In this document: positions 1-7,661 of the stretch, in pieces | Position numbering within the stretch: the stretch's first letter is position 1 | How the letters are laid out: every line of letters begins with the position of its first letter | Program-made: the position numbers and the translations under genes | Source of the DNA: Sphingomonas_E sp042693015 | Lineage (GTDB): Bacteria; Pseudomonadota; Alphaproteobacteria; Sphingomonadales; Sphingomonadaceae | DNA: 64,000 nt | Direction of reading: 5' to 3' | NCBI RefSeq assembly: GCF_042693015.1 | Contig: NZ_CP170544.1 | Coordinates: forward strand, 4,278,001 to 4,342,000 | The notes under the pieces: model-generated | Seen by the model: only the letters and a program-made list of their open reading frames with translations | What the model was told of the DNA's origin: nothing | Database searches by the model: none

Positions 1-427
1 AAGTCGCTAGGACGATCACGTAAAAGTTCGTGAGACACAGCGCGATGAAGATCGGATTGCAGCGATACATTCTCAGCACGAGGAACAGGGCCGCATACAT
101 AAGACCGTCGAACGCAGCCATGAGGATATAGCGTTCGATGCCTGCATTCGAGCCGATCCAGGCCACGACCGGATAAATGACTTCTGAGCTTCCGAGGTAA
201 TCGAACTGCGAAAGCAGCGCCCAGATCACATCTCGGCCAATGAGTGAATCATAGTATCTCTGATAATATGCCGGATCGCCATAATAATAGGCATAGAGAA
301 TGAAACTATAAAAAAAGAAGGCTGCGACCCCGACGGCCGCGGCCATGATGGTGGCGCGCTTGCCTCCCAGCCTTTCGGTGCGCCCCTGCGGTTGCTCGGC
401 GGGGCTGTCAGCATGTCCAAGTCTCAT
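1..427 (-). CDS. Polysaccharide polymerase-like membrane protein (Wzy/EpsG type), 3' end outside window
   Basis: About 142 codons are visible before the window edge; the start is ATG at 427 with an AAGGGGGG ribosome site a few bases upstream. A charged N-terminus of about 28 residues is followed by a hydrophobic segment (around 29-45), a Tyr-rich motif YYYGDPAYYQRYY just after it, and two more hydrophobic stretches (around 77-90 and 97-140). A short periplasmic loop after the first helix followed by multiple helices fits EpsG or Wzy-like polymerases that join polysaccharide repeat units at the inner membrane. The location beside an exopolysaccharide operon supports this. It is transcribed divergently from the beta-helix gene, with 115 bp between the starts. 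The polymerase call is inference; another multi-helix polysaccharide protein is possible. Confidence 0.55.
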   Translation of the reverse strand, partial: MRLGHADSPAEQPQGRTERLGGKRATIMAAAVGVAAFFFYSFILYAYYYGDPAYYQRYYDSLIGRDVIWALLSQFDYLGSSEVIYPVVAWIGSNAGIERYILMAAFDGLMYAALFLVLRMYRCNPIFIALCLTNFYVIVLAT

Positions 428-542
428 TATCCCCCCTTGCGGCAAGTAAGAGGGTTTTCACAAGTCCGAAGCGTGATTACAGCTGCAAAATGGCGATGGC
501 GGTTGGCGTTGCGGTAACGGTTAGAGTGATAGGGAGCTTCGC

Positions 543-2516
543 TTGAATGACGGTCTGACTAGGCGCGCTTCGCTTAGCGCGCTGGCAGGCGCTGCGGGGG
601 GCGGGGCCGCCATGCTGGCAGCAGGAGAGGCCGCCGCCGCCGATATCGATGGCCTGTTTGTTCGCGATCCGGCGCAGGGCCCCGTCTTGTTGCTCGAGGA
701 AGGGCGCGAAGGGGTTTTTCATTGGCAAGCCGGTGATTTTACCAAGGCCGTGCGCGCGGACCCCAAGCGGGCGATACACGTCGCGCAACAAGGAGATCCC
801 GCCGGTGCGCGGGGTGTTTGGAAGCGGGCCGTGAATGGAGGCATCCATCTCGCCTGGTTCGGGGCGAAATTCGATGTGGCGCGATTTTCCGCGATAGCCG
901 ATGCGTCCGACGACAGCGACGCCTGGGAGGCCGCGCTCAACTATCTCGGCTTTATCGGCGGAGGCACGCTGCATCTTCCGCACGGTGCTTCGAAGGTGAC
1001 GCGCGAGATAGTGATCGCGCATGATGCCATTCGCATCGTGGGAACGGGCACGCGCAGGGTCTATCCTGGCAAATTCGGCCCTGGGATGAATTGCCCATCC
1101 ACTCTCGTACCCATGCACAGAGGCCGCAATGCGATCCGGTTCGTTGTCTCGAGGCCCGGCGGCGGGGCTTTCTGCGCGCAAGATTTCAATTTGGCCACGC
1201 TTGAGGACGAAGGGCACCCTGAAGCGGCATTTGGTTGGGAGCTGCAGAGCGCTTTTCCTTATGGATATACCTTCCACCGGATTGGTATCCACGGCTTCGG
1301 CTCGGCATTCGACAGCTACAAGGGCCATGGAGCGGAACAGGCTGTGGGCGCCGTGCTGATTGACGATTGCGTGATCAACCGCAACCATTGGATCGTACGG
1401 AGCCTGGACAAGACGCAGTTCAACGGCTTTCGCTTCACCAACAACAAGGCCGGGCAGAACGGCTATCTGCCGGGGCAAGGCGGCATTTCGATTTCCGGAC
1501 ACGATGTGACGATCGAGAGCAACATCCTCGAAGCGACGCGCGATGCCGTTTTCGTGTTCGGCGCGTACCGGGACGTCTCGGTGAGGGGCAATTATTTCGA
1601 AGCCAATGCTGGTGATGCCTGTATACAATTGCTCAGCATCCTCGGCCCCTATGCGGTGGGGCCGAACAATTATGGCGTGCTCGATCACGGCCGTGTCGAT
1701 CACAAGGTGCTGCTCAAATTCTGTGGCTTGGGCACGTGCATCGATCCCTACTGGCCCTATGTCGTGCACAAGCTTGCCGGTCCACTGACCGGGGGCACAG
1801 AGGCGAGCATGCTCAAGAACGCGGTTGATAGCGGCAAGTATGGTTTTTGCCGGATGGACCGTTTGGACGGCGTGAACTGGTCGGTGCGCCCGCCTATACT
1901 CGCACAGGCGGCAGGACAGGTGGCGGGGCAGGCTGGGAGAGTGGAACGCGAAACCAATCCCCAGACAGGCATGGCCATGCCCGCGTGGACATTTCGCACA
2001 TCGACCAAGACCCATGTCGAGTATCGTTGCACGATTGCAGGCGAGGTGGATGAATGGGTGGTCGCTTCGTGGTTGTTTAAGCGCCAGCCCGATGGTGGCC
2101 CACTTGCTAACCCCTATGTGAGCATGTGGGTGAACGGCGAAACGTCGGGCAGTTCGCGCGATTATGTCACCTATGACTTTTCCAAAGCCTGGCGCGATGG
2201 CGAGTGGTGTCTGATGACCTTGGCCATCCACCTGCAGGCGCGGATGACATCGCTACGCCTCGTACTTCATCCCCATGGTGTACAGGCCAAAGCCGGGCGC
2301 GTTACCCGCTATCTAGAGCCGAGCCTCTACACGGTGGCTAATGTCAACGATATTGTCCCTTTCATCGACAATCGCCGGGCTTGTTCTGTAAAGAGCCCGC
2401 CTGCTATGGGTGAATGGATCACAGGGGACGTTCTTTATAATGAAGCCCCCGTAGCGGGATCGGTCCAATTTATATGCAGGCAGGGCGGTTCACCAGGGGT
2501 GTGGATAAACAATTGA
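543..2516 (+). CDS. Exported pectate-lyase-like beta-helix protein of the polysaccharide cluster
   Basis: 657 residues starting at TTG, with GGGAG about 6 bases upstream. Arg-Arg at 7-8, a hydrophobic Ala/Gly stretch and an Ala-rich cleavage region near 33 suggest Tat or Sec export. Residues about 85-150 match the lead-in of pectate-lyase-superfamily and phage tailspike proteins (GVWKR, then WFGA at 105-108, then GGGTLHLP), followed by repeated short beta-strands typical of a right-handed parallel helix to about 370. A beta-sandwich-like region (about 490-620) and a Gly/Trp-rich tail ending GSPGVWINN follow. Such proteins in polysaccharide loci act as lyases, hydrolases or epimerases on the secreted glycan. 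I see no recognisable catalytic residues, so the activity is not assigned. It precedes the initiating transferase gene. Confidence 0.7.
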   Translation: MNDGLTRRASLSALAGAAGGGAAMLAAGEAAAADIDGLFVRDPAQGPVLLLEEGREGVFHWQAGDFTKAVRADPKRAIHVAQQGDPAGARGVWKRAVNGGIHLAWFGAKFDVARFSAIADASDDSDAWEAALNYLGFIGGGTLHLPHGASKVTREIVIAHDAIRIVGTGTRRVYPGKFGPGMNCPSTLVPMHRGRNAIRFVVSRPGGGAFCAQDFNLATLEDEGHPEAAFGWELQSAFPYGYTFHRIGIHGFGSAFDSYKGHGAEQAVGAVLIDDCVINRNHWIVRSLDKTQFNGFRFTNNKAGQNGYLPGQGGISISGHDVTIESNILEATRDAVFVFGAYRDVSVRGNYFEANAGDACIQLLSILGPYAVGPNNYGVLDHGRVDHKVLLKFCGLGTCIDPYWPYVVHKLAGPLTGGTEASMLKNAVDSGKYGFCRMDRLDGVNWSVRPPILAQAAGQVAGQAGRVERETNPQTGMAMPAWTFRTSTKTHVEYRCTIAGEVDEWVVASWLFKRQPDGGPLANPYVSMWVNGETSGSSRDYVTYDFSKAWRDGEWCLMTLAIHLQARMTSLRLVLHPHGVQAKAGRVTRYLEPSLYTVANVNDIVPFIDNRRACSVKSPPAMGEWITGDVLYNEAPVAGSVQFICRQGGSPGVWINN

Positions 2517-2766
2517 ATTAACAATCTATATTGAATAATCGCATATTAATAATTGGTTTGGGACAGTAAATCAAATGGACGCCTTTTTCCCAAGAAATAT
2601 TTCTTTTCTTAGGAAGAGGTATCAAATGTTTATAATATTTATGTCAATAATAACTCAAACTATTTTGTTAATATATTTTCCAATTTCTGGATATTTTGAT
2701 CATAAAATAGCTATAACAACAAGTTTTTTATGTTTTGTGGCATCGATATCGGGAATAATTCTTATG
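2515..2766. other. Sharply AT-rich tract spanning a promoter region and the first 64 codons of the next gene
   Basis: From the stop of the beta-helix gene to about position 2766 the sequence is dominated by A and T, with runs such as aatatttcttttctt and atatattttccaattt. It then switches within a few bases to GC-rich sequence (cctggggcgctacccc). The tract covers the intergenic gap and residues 1-64 of the sugar transferase, including its first two membrane helices. The reading frame is continuous, so this is a composition break inside one gene and not two genes. The origin (recombination or selection for a regulatory AT-rich start) is inference. Confidence 0.8.
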
Positions 2767-3861
2767 AAGAGCCTGGGGCGCTACCCCGGCGTCGAGGAAT
2801 CGTCCTATATCTTTCCCAGCCTGGCGGTGTCCTACGGGTTGCTGATGCTCATTCTGCTGATGCTGCGGGTGCCTTATAGCCGGTTTCTGATTGCCAGCAC
2901 ATTTGCGACCAGCCTGATATTATTGTCGGTTCTCTACGCAGCTCTGCGGCGCACGACACGGCTGCGTGTCGGCGTGGTGCCCGTGGGTCATTATCAAGAT
3001 GTCACTGCCATGCCCCATGTTGAGTGGTACATCCTCGACGATCCCGACAGCGATGTCCGGAAAATTGATGCGATCAGCGTCGATTTGTGGAGCGACCTGT
3101 CAGACGCATGGGAGCGCCGCCTTGCGGCCTACGCTCTGAAGGGGGTGCCGGTCTACGACCTCAAGCACCTCAAGGAGTCGCTCACCGGTCAGGTTCAGAT
3201 CAAACATCTGGCTGAGAACAGCCTTGGCACGCTCCATCCGCTTTATGCGTGGATGCGGATCAAGTGCATTACCGATTGGGTGCTCGCGCTGATTGCCGGG
3301 GTGATACTTGCACCGTTCCTTATGATCGTGGCTGCTGTCATCAGGCTCGATTCCCCGGGTCCCGCGATCTTCCGCCAGACGAGGGTGGGCTATCGCGGCA
3401 AGCCGTTTCAGGTATTCAAGCTGCGGACCATGACGTTCGCTCCCCTGTCGATCGAAGGCGACGGTGCGGCCTCCGAGGACATTGATGCAGCGGTCACCAA
3501 GAGCGAGGACCGGCGGATCACCCGCGTCGGCCGTTTCCTGCGCAAGAGCCGGATTGACGAACTTCCCCAGCTGATCAACGTGCTGAGGGGGGAAATGTCA
3601 TGGATTGGGCCGCGGCCCGAGGCGCTGGTGCTGTCGCAATGGTACGAGCGCGAGATACCATTCTATCCCTATCGTCATATTGTGCGCCCAGGGATCAGCG
3701 GTTGGGCGCAGGTCCACCAAGGCCACGTCGCTGATGTCGCCGATGTCGCCGACAAGTTGCATTTCGATTTTTACTACATCAAGCATTTCTCGCTGTGGAT
3801 CGATCTTATCATCGTGGGACGGACGATCAGAACGATGCTGACAGGTTTCGGCGCGCGTTGA
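2575..3861 (+). CDS. Polyprenyl-phosphate sugar-phosphate transferase (initiates polysaccharide repeat unit)
   Basis: 428 residues. The N-terminal part has four hydrophobic segments (about 17-38, 43-64, 80-98, 104-122) and a variable domain. Residues about 225-428 are the bacterial sugar transferase domain (PF02397): a membrane segment near 235-257, DSPGP at 259-263, the FKLRTM motif at 281-286, then RKSRIDELPQLINVLRGEM and GPRPE, ending in the conserved YYIKHFSLWIDL segment. These enzymes move a sugar 1-phosphate from a UDP-sugar to undecaprenyl phosphate at the inner membrane. A tandem repeat encodes VADVADVAD near the C-terminus. The sugar cannot be told from sequence; a UDP-HexNAc or UDP-glucose/galactose is usual. 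Codons 1-64 are AT-rich, unlike the rest. Confidence 0.88.
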   Translation: MDAFFPRNISFLRKRYQMFIIFMSIITQTILLIYFPISGYFDHKIAITTSFLCFVASISGIILMKSLGRYPGVEESSYIFPSLAVSYGLLMLILLMLRVPYSRFLIASTFATSLILLSVLYAALRRTTRLRVGVVPVGHYQDVTAMPHVEWYILDDPDSDVRKIDAISVDLWSDLSDAWERRLAAYALKGVPVYDLKHLKESLTGQVQIKHLAENSLGTLHPLYAWMRIKCITDWVLALIAGVILAPFLMIVAAVIRLDSPGPAIFRQTRVGYRGKPFQVFKLRTMTFAPLSIEGDGAASEDIDAAVTKSEDRRITRVGRFLRKSRIDELPQLINVLRGEMSWIGPRPEALVLSQWYEREIPFYPYRHIVRPGISGWAQVHQGHVADVADVADKLHFDFYYIKHFSLWIDLIIVGRTIRTMLTGFGAR

Positions 3862-3968
3862 TGGGCTCCCGGTTCATGTCAAAACACTTCGGTGCCGTAA
3901 CGCTGGTCTCGATCGGTGTTGCAGCGGCAGCCCAACCTTCTTTGAAAGCGGTTCGATTTCAATGGTAA
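3861..3968 (+). CDS. Possible 35-residue coupling ORF between sugar transferase gene and pseC
   Basis: An ATG at 3861 shares one base with the TGA of the sugar transferase gene (TGATG) and the frame runs to TAA at 3966-3968, overlapping the start of pseC by seven bases. The peptide begins MGSRFMSKHFG and has a short hydrophobic stretch rich in Val/Ala. No family is recognised. Its overlaps on both sides fit translational coupling, and pseC has no strong ribosome site of its own. It could equally be chance, since the gap is only 100 bases. Confidence 0.3.
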   Translation: MGSRFMSKHFGAVTLVSIGVAAAAQPSLKAVRFQW

Positions 3969-5125
3969 TTCGATACGGCCAACAGGACATCAACCAGGGC
4001 GACATAGACGCAGTCATTAGCGTCCTGCGCTCCGTGAACCTCACCCAGGGGCCTACGATCCAGCACTTCGAGGACGGTGTCAGGGCGGTAACTGGCGCGC
4101 GCCATGCAATCGCCGTCAACAGCGCCACTTCTGCGTTGCACATTGCCTGTCTGGCGCTGGATCTTGGCCCCGGGGACTGGCTCTGGACGACGCCAAACAC
4201 GTTCGTGGCGTCGGCCAATTGCGCACGCTATTGCGGTGCCCAGGTGGATTTCGTCGATATCGACCCGAAGACCTATAATTTGTCGGCGGACGCGCTTGAG
4301 GCGAAGCTCGTCGAGGCCGGGAAGGCCGGTAAGCTGCCGAAGGTGGTCGTCCCCGTCCACCTTACCGGCCAACCGTGCGACATGGCAGCGATCCACGCCC
4401 TCGGCCAGAAATTCGGCTTTCGCATCATCGAGGACGCCTCGCACGCCATCGGCGGCTCCTACAACGGCGAGCCGATCGGCAATTGCCGCTACAGCGATAT
4501 CACCATCTTCAGCTTCCACCCCGTCAAGATCATCACCACGGCGGAGGGCGGCATGGCGCTCACCAATGATGATGCCCTTGCCGTCCGCCTCGGCCTGTTG
4601 CGCAGCCATGGCATCACCCGCGATCCCGAGCTGATGACCGCAGCGCCAGACGGCCCCTGGTCTTATGAGCAGGTTGCGCTGGGCTATAATTACCGCATGA
4701 CCGACATGCAGGCCGCACTGGGCGTTAGCCAGTTGAAACGGCTCACTGAATTCGTCGCGCGGCGGCACGAGATCGCCGCGCGTTATGGCCAGCTGCTATC
4801 CGACCTGCCCATCACGCTGCCTTGGCAGCACCCGGATTCACATTCCGCCTACCACCTATACGTGATCCGTCTGCAGCTTGACCGAATCGGCACCGGCAGG
4901 CGCGAGGTGTTCGAATATATGCGCGACCGGGATATCCTAGTAAACCTGCATTATATCCCGGTTCACACGCAGCCTTATTATCGACAGTTCGGCTTCAAGG
5001 AAGGCGATTTCCCGCAAGCCGAACAATATTATCGCGAGGCGATCAGCATCCCCATGCACCCCTCGCTCAGCGAGGCCGACCAGAATTTTGTCGTCGAGGT
5101 GTTGCGCGAAGCGATAGTGGCATGA
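3962..5125 (+). CDS. pseC: UDP-4-amino-4,6-dideoxy-N-acetyl-beta-L-altrosamine transaminase
   Basis: 387 residues, full length for PseC, a PLP aminotransferase of the DegT/DnrJ/EryC1 family. It converts the 4-keto-6-deoxy UDP-HexNAc intermediate to the 4-amino-altrose sugar in pseudaminic acid synthesis, in the cytoplasm. The opening residues IRYGQQDINQGDIDAV and LTQGPTIQHFE are typical. EDASHA near 157-162 holds the PLP-ring Asp, and SFHPVKIITTAEGG carries the Schiff-base Lys at about 189. The first gene of the Pse block, it overlaps pseF by four bases (ATGA). The usual upstream partner pseB is absent here; the dehydratase at 11353 may fill the role. Confidence 0.93.
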   Translation: MVIRYGQQDINQGDIDAVISVLRSVNLTQGPTIQHFEDGVRAVTGARHAIAVNSATSALHIACLALDLGPGDWLWTTPNTFVASANCARYCGAQVDFVDIDPKTYNLSADALEAKLVEAGKAGKLPKVVVPVHLTGQPCDMAAIHALGQKFGFRIIEDASHAIGGSYNGEPIGNCRYSDITIFSFHPVKIITTAEGGMALTNDDALAVRLGLLRSHGITRDPELMTAAPDGPWSYEQVALGYNYRMTDMQAALGVSQLKRLTEFVARRHEIAARYGQLLSDLPITLPWQHPDSHSAYHLYVIRLQLDRIGTGRREVFEYMRDRDILVNLHYIPVHTQPYYRQFGFKEGDFPQAEQYYREAISIPMHPSLSEADQNFVVEVLREAIVA

Positions 5126-5829
5126 GGGTGGCCGTCATCCCGGCTCGCGGCGGCAGCAAGCGCATCCCGCGCAAGAATATCCGCCCGTTCCGCGGCAAGC
5201 CGATCATCGCCTGGTCGATCGAGGCTGCCCTGAAGAGCGGCTGCTTCGAGCGCGTGCTGGTGTCCACCGACGATGCCGCGATCGCGGAGGTCGCGCGCGA
5301 ATATGGTGCCGAAACACCATTTTTGCGTCCCGCCTCGATTGCCGACGATTTCGCGCCCACGGCTGCGGTGGTGAAGCACGCGCTGGACTGGTGCGCTGCG
5401 AACGGCGTCGAAACCGATCATTGCTGTTGCATTTACGCCACGGCGCCTTTTATCGAGCCGGAGGATTTACGCGCCGGCTTGAAGACGCTGATCGCCGGCG
5501 GCACCGACTATGCCATGACCGTCACTGCCTTCCCCGCGCCGATCCAGCGGGCTTACCGGATCCGCGCGGGGCAGCTGGAAATGATAAATCCCGGCCAGTA
5601 TCTGGTCCGCTCCCAGGATCTCGAGGAGGCCTATCACGACGCTGGCCAGTTCTATTGGGGGAAATCAGAAGCCTGGCGCGAGGAGCGGGCGATCTTCGCC
5701 AGCTCAACGCCGATCATCCTGCCGCAGCATAGGGTGCAGGACATCGACACGCTAGAGGATTGGCGCCGTGCGGAAATAATGATGGATTACATTGGCTTAA
5801 ACAGGGGAGAGCCCCAGGATGAGCGATAA
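5122..5829 (+). CDS. pseF: Pseudaminic acid cytidylyltransferase (CMP-Pse synthetase)
   Basis: 235 residues. Activates pseudaminic acid with CTP to CMP-Pse, the donor for glycosyltransferases. The N-terminal nucleotide loop ARGGSKRIPRKNI at about 8-20 and the later STDD are the hallmark of the CMP-nonulosonate synthetase family. The C-terminal part contains GKSEAWREE and the PseF-like ending HRVQDIDTLEDWRRAE. The start is ATG at 5122 inside the pseC stop. The last 11 bases overlap the small methylase-remnant ORF that begins at 5819, preceded by an AGGGGAG ribosome site. Confidence 0.92.
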   Translation: MRVAVIPARGGSKRIPRKNIRPFRGKPIIAWSIEAALKSGCFERVLVSTDDAAIAEVAREYGAETPFLRPASIADDFAPTAAVVKHALDWCAANGVETDHCCCIYATAPFIEPEDLRAGLKTLIAGGTDYAMTVTAFPAPIQRAYRIRAGQLEMINPGQYLVRSQDLEEAYHDAGQFYWGKSEAWREERAIFASSTPIILPQHRVQDIDTLEDWRRAEIMMDYIGLNRGEPQDER

Positions 5830-5935
5830 CGCCGAGCAGGAAGCCTTCCGCGCCGGTGAATTTGGTACCAATAGCGGCATGAACCTGAAGGCGCTCGGTT
5901 TCCGGAAGGAATGTGGAGCCTCGCAGGCCGGATGA
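5819..5935 (+). pseudogene. Remnant of pseudaminic-acid-associated methylase (internal deletion), now a 38-codon ORF
   Basis: The 38-residue frame reads MSDNAEQEAFRAGEFGT, then NSGMNLKAL, then an unrelated tail. The first block matches the N-terminus of the pseudaminic acid biosynthesis-associated methylase family (EQExFWAGEFGxEY), and the second matches its SAM-binding motif region (GxNIGMNLKAL), which normally lies some 45-50 residues further on. The simplest reading is an in-frame internal deletion plus loss of the C-terminal part. The ORF still overlaps pseF at its start and pseG at its stop (ATGA at 5932-5935), so it may survive as a translational coupling element. The family match is from memory and needs a profile search. 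Confidence 0.65.
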
Positions 5936-7020
5936 AAATCGCTTTCCGCACCGATGCCTCGCTGGAGATCGGCACCGGACACGTCATGCGCTGCCTGACG
6001 CTGGCCGATGCCCTGCGCGCGCAGGGCGGCGATTGCGTTTTCGTTTGCCGTCCGCATCGCGGACATCTGCTGGAGCAGATTCGCGCGCGCGGGCATGAGG
6101 TCCGCGCCTTGCCGCCCCTGCCGGCATCGTTTGTGGCGCGGGCGGACGACACGTTCCATGCAGCATGGCTTGGCCTGGGTTGGACACGGGATGCCGAGGA
6201 AACGCTGTCACTGGCAACCGGCGAACGCTTCGACTGGCTCGTCGTCGATCATTACGCGCTCGATCGACGCTGGGAAGAGGCGCTACGCCCGATATGCGGT
6301 CGTCTCATGGTCATGGACGACCTGGCCGATCGCGCGCATGATTGCGACCTGCTGCTCGATCCAAGCCTCGGTCGTACCGTCTCGGATTATCGGAACCTGC
6401 TGCCGATGGGCGCTGCAACTCTTCTGGGGCCGCAGTTTGCGCTGTTACGCCCGGAATTTGCCGCCTTACGGGGGGAAAGCCTCGCTCGCCGGCATAGCCC
6501 GAGGTTAGCCCAACTGCTGATCACTATGGGCGGCGTCGACAAAGGGAATGCGACAGGGCGCGTCCTGGCTGCCTTGAGCAGTTGTTCACTCCCCGCCACG
6601 CTTCGGATAACCGTGATAATGGGCGCGCACGCGCCCTGGCTAGCCGATGTGAGGGCTCAGGGGGCGCTGATGCCCGTGCCCACAAAGGTGCTGGTAGCGG
6701 TTGATGACATGGCGAGGCTGATGGCCCGAAGTGATATGGCGATCGGCGCGGCGGGAGGAACTTCGTGGGAGCGATGCTGCCTGGGCCTGCCGACGATTCA
6801 ATTCATTCTGGCGGAGAATCAGACTGGTATTGCGGCCCAGCTGGCGCAGGTTGGCGCCGCGGTTTGCGCAGATGATGAAACGCTGCCAAAGGCCTTTGGG
6901 GATTTCGAGGATGGTGTTAGCTCGGGCCAGTTGGCCGAACAAAGCCGGATCGCGAGCTTGATAACCGATGGATTTGGTGCCGACCGAATAGCCGCAGAAT
7001 TGTCGAGGCGATTGCAGTGA
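5932..7020 (+). CDS. pseG: UDP-2,4-diacetamido-2,4,6-trideoxy-beta-L-altropyranose hydrolase
   Basis: 362 residues from the ATG at 5932, chosen because MKIAFRTDASLEIGTGHVMR is the family N-terminus; an upstream ATG at 5911 adds seven unlikely residues. PseG removes UDP from the diacetamido sugar before condensation with phosphoenolpyruvate. It has a GT-B fold resembling MurG: the GTGH loop at about 14-17 carries the catalytic His, and GAAGGTSWERCCLGLP near 270 forms the nucleotide-binding region. Its start overlaps the TGA of the methylase remnant, and its stop overlaps the GTG of the formyltransferase-like gene. Confidence 0.92.
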   Translation: MKIAFRTDASLEIGTGHVMRCLTLADALRAQGGDCVFVCRPHRGHLLEQIRARGHEVRALPPLPASFVARADDTFHAAWLGLGWTRDAEETLSLATGERFDWLVVDHYALDRRWEEALRPICGRLMVMDDLADRAHDCDLLLDPSLGRTVSDYRNLLPMGAATLLGPQFALLRPEFAALRGESLARRHSPRLAQLLITMGGVDKGNATGRVLAALSSCSLPATLRITVIMGAHAPWLADVRAQGALMPVPTKVLVAVDDMARLMARSDMAIGAAGGTSWERCCLGLPTIQFILAENQTGIAAQLAQVGAAVCADDETLPKAFGDFEDGVSSGQLAEQSRIASLITDGFGADRIAAELSRRLQ

Positions 7021-7661
7021 AGGTGACGATTTTGTGCAGCGACGCCGCTCATCCGGTGAATGCGTACATAAGCCGTTGGATGGCAACGGTGAAGGATGGC
7101 GTTGCAGTCGAACTGGTGCGCAGGAAGCAGGAAGCATTGGGCGGCGACTTGCTGTTTTTGATCTCGTGCAGCGAGCTTGTGAGCGCCGCAGACCGCGCGA
7201 GATATCGGGCGAGTTTGGTATTGCACGCCAGCGCTCTGCCCGAGGGGCGCGGTTGGAGTCCTCATATTTGGCAGTTGATTGGCGGCGCTGAAGGCATCAC
7301 GCTTTCGTTGATCGAAGCGGCCGACCCCGTCGATAGCGGACCAATCTGGAAACATCATTATATTCCTGTGCCCCGACACGCGCTCTGGCACGAGATCAAC
7401 GATCTTTTGTTCGAAGCTGAGATCAACCTCATGGCCTTTGCGATCGAGAATTTCGATCAAATCGTCCCTGCGCCGCAATCGTCCTCGGGCAGTTCCTATT
7501 ATCGCCGGCGCGAACGCCGTGATAGCGAGCTCGACCCACACAAGACAATCGCGGAACAGTTCGACCTTATCCGGGTCTGCGATCCACAACGCTTCCCCGC
7601 ATATTTCCACCATAGAGGTCGCCGTTATGTGCTGACGCTGGAGGGGCAGGATGACAATTGA
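7017..7661 (+). CDS. Formyltransferase-like protein in the pseH position (PseJ-like?)
   Basis: 214 residues, GTG start overlapping the pseG stop. It resembles the catalytic domain of 10-formyl-tetrahydrofolate-dependent formyltransferases: H70-x-S-x-LP followed by GRGWSPHIW, then a loop ending VDSGPIW with Asp106. Asn at two positions before the His, usual in methionyl-tRNA formyltransferase, is Val here. In pseudaminic acid loci the slot between pseG and pseI normally holds pseH, an acetyltransferase for the 4-amino group. A formyltransferase here suggests a 7-N-formyl pseudaminic acid, as described for PseJ of Anoxybacillus. The name is inference; the family assignment is fairly safe. It overlaps pseI by 11 bases. 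Confidence 0.72.
   Translation: MKVTILCSDAAHPVNAYISRWMATVKDGVAVELVRRKQEALGGDLLFLISCSELVSAADRARYRASLVLHASALPEGRGWSPHIWQLIGGAEGITLSLIEAADPVDSGPIWKHHYIPVPRHALWHEINDLLFEAEINLMAFAIENFDQIVPAPQSSSGSSYYRRRERRDSELDPHKTIAEQFDLIRVCDPQRFPAYFHHRGRRYVLTLEGQDDN

Noticed and set aside
477..2231. 584-residue minus-strand open frame opposite the beta-helix gene
   Set aside because: It is an antisense shadow of a GC-rich gene, with Arg/Ala/His-rich composition and no family features; the plus-strand frame has a signal peptide and recognisable motifs.
3720..3760. GATGTCGCC tandem repeats as a possible phase-variation site in the sugar transferase gene
   Set aside because: The repeat unit is nine bases, so copy-number change would not shift the frame, and only two to three copies exist.
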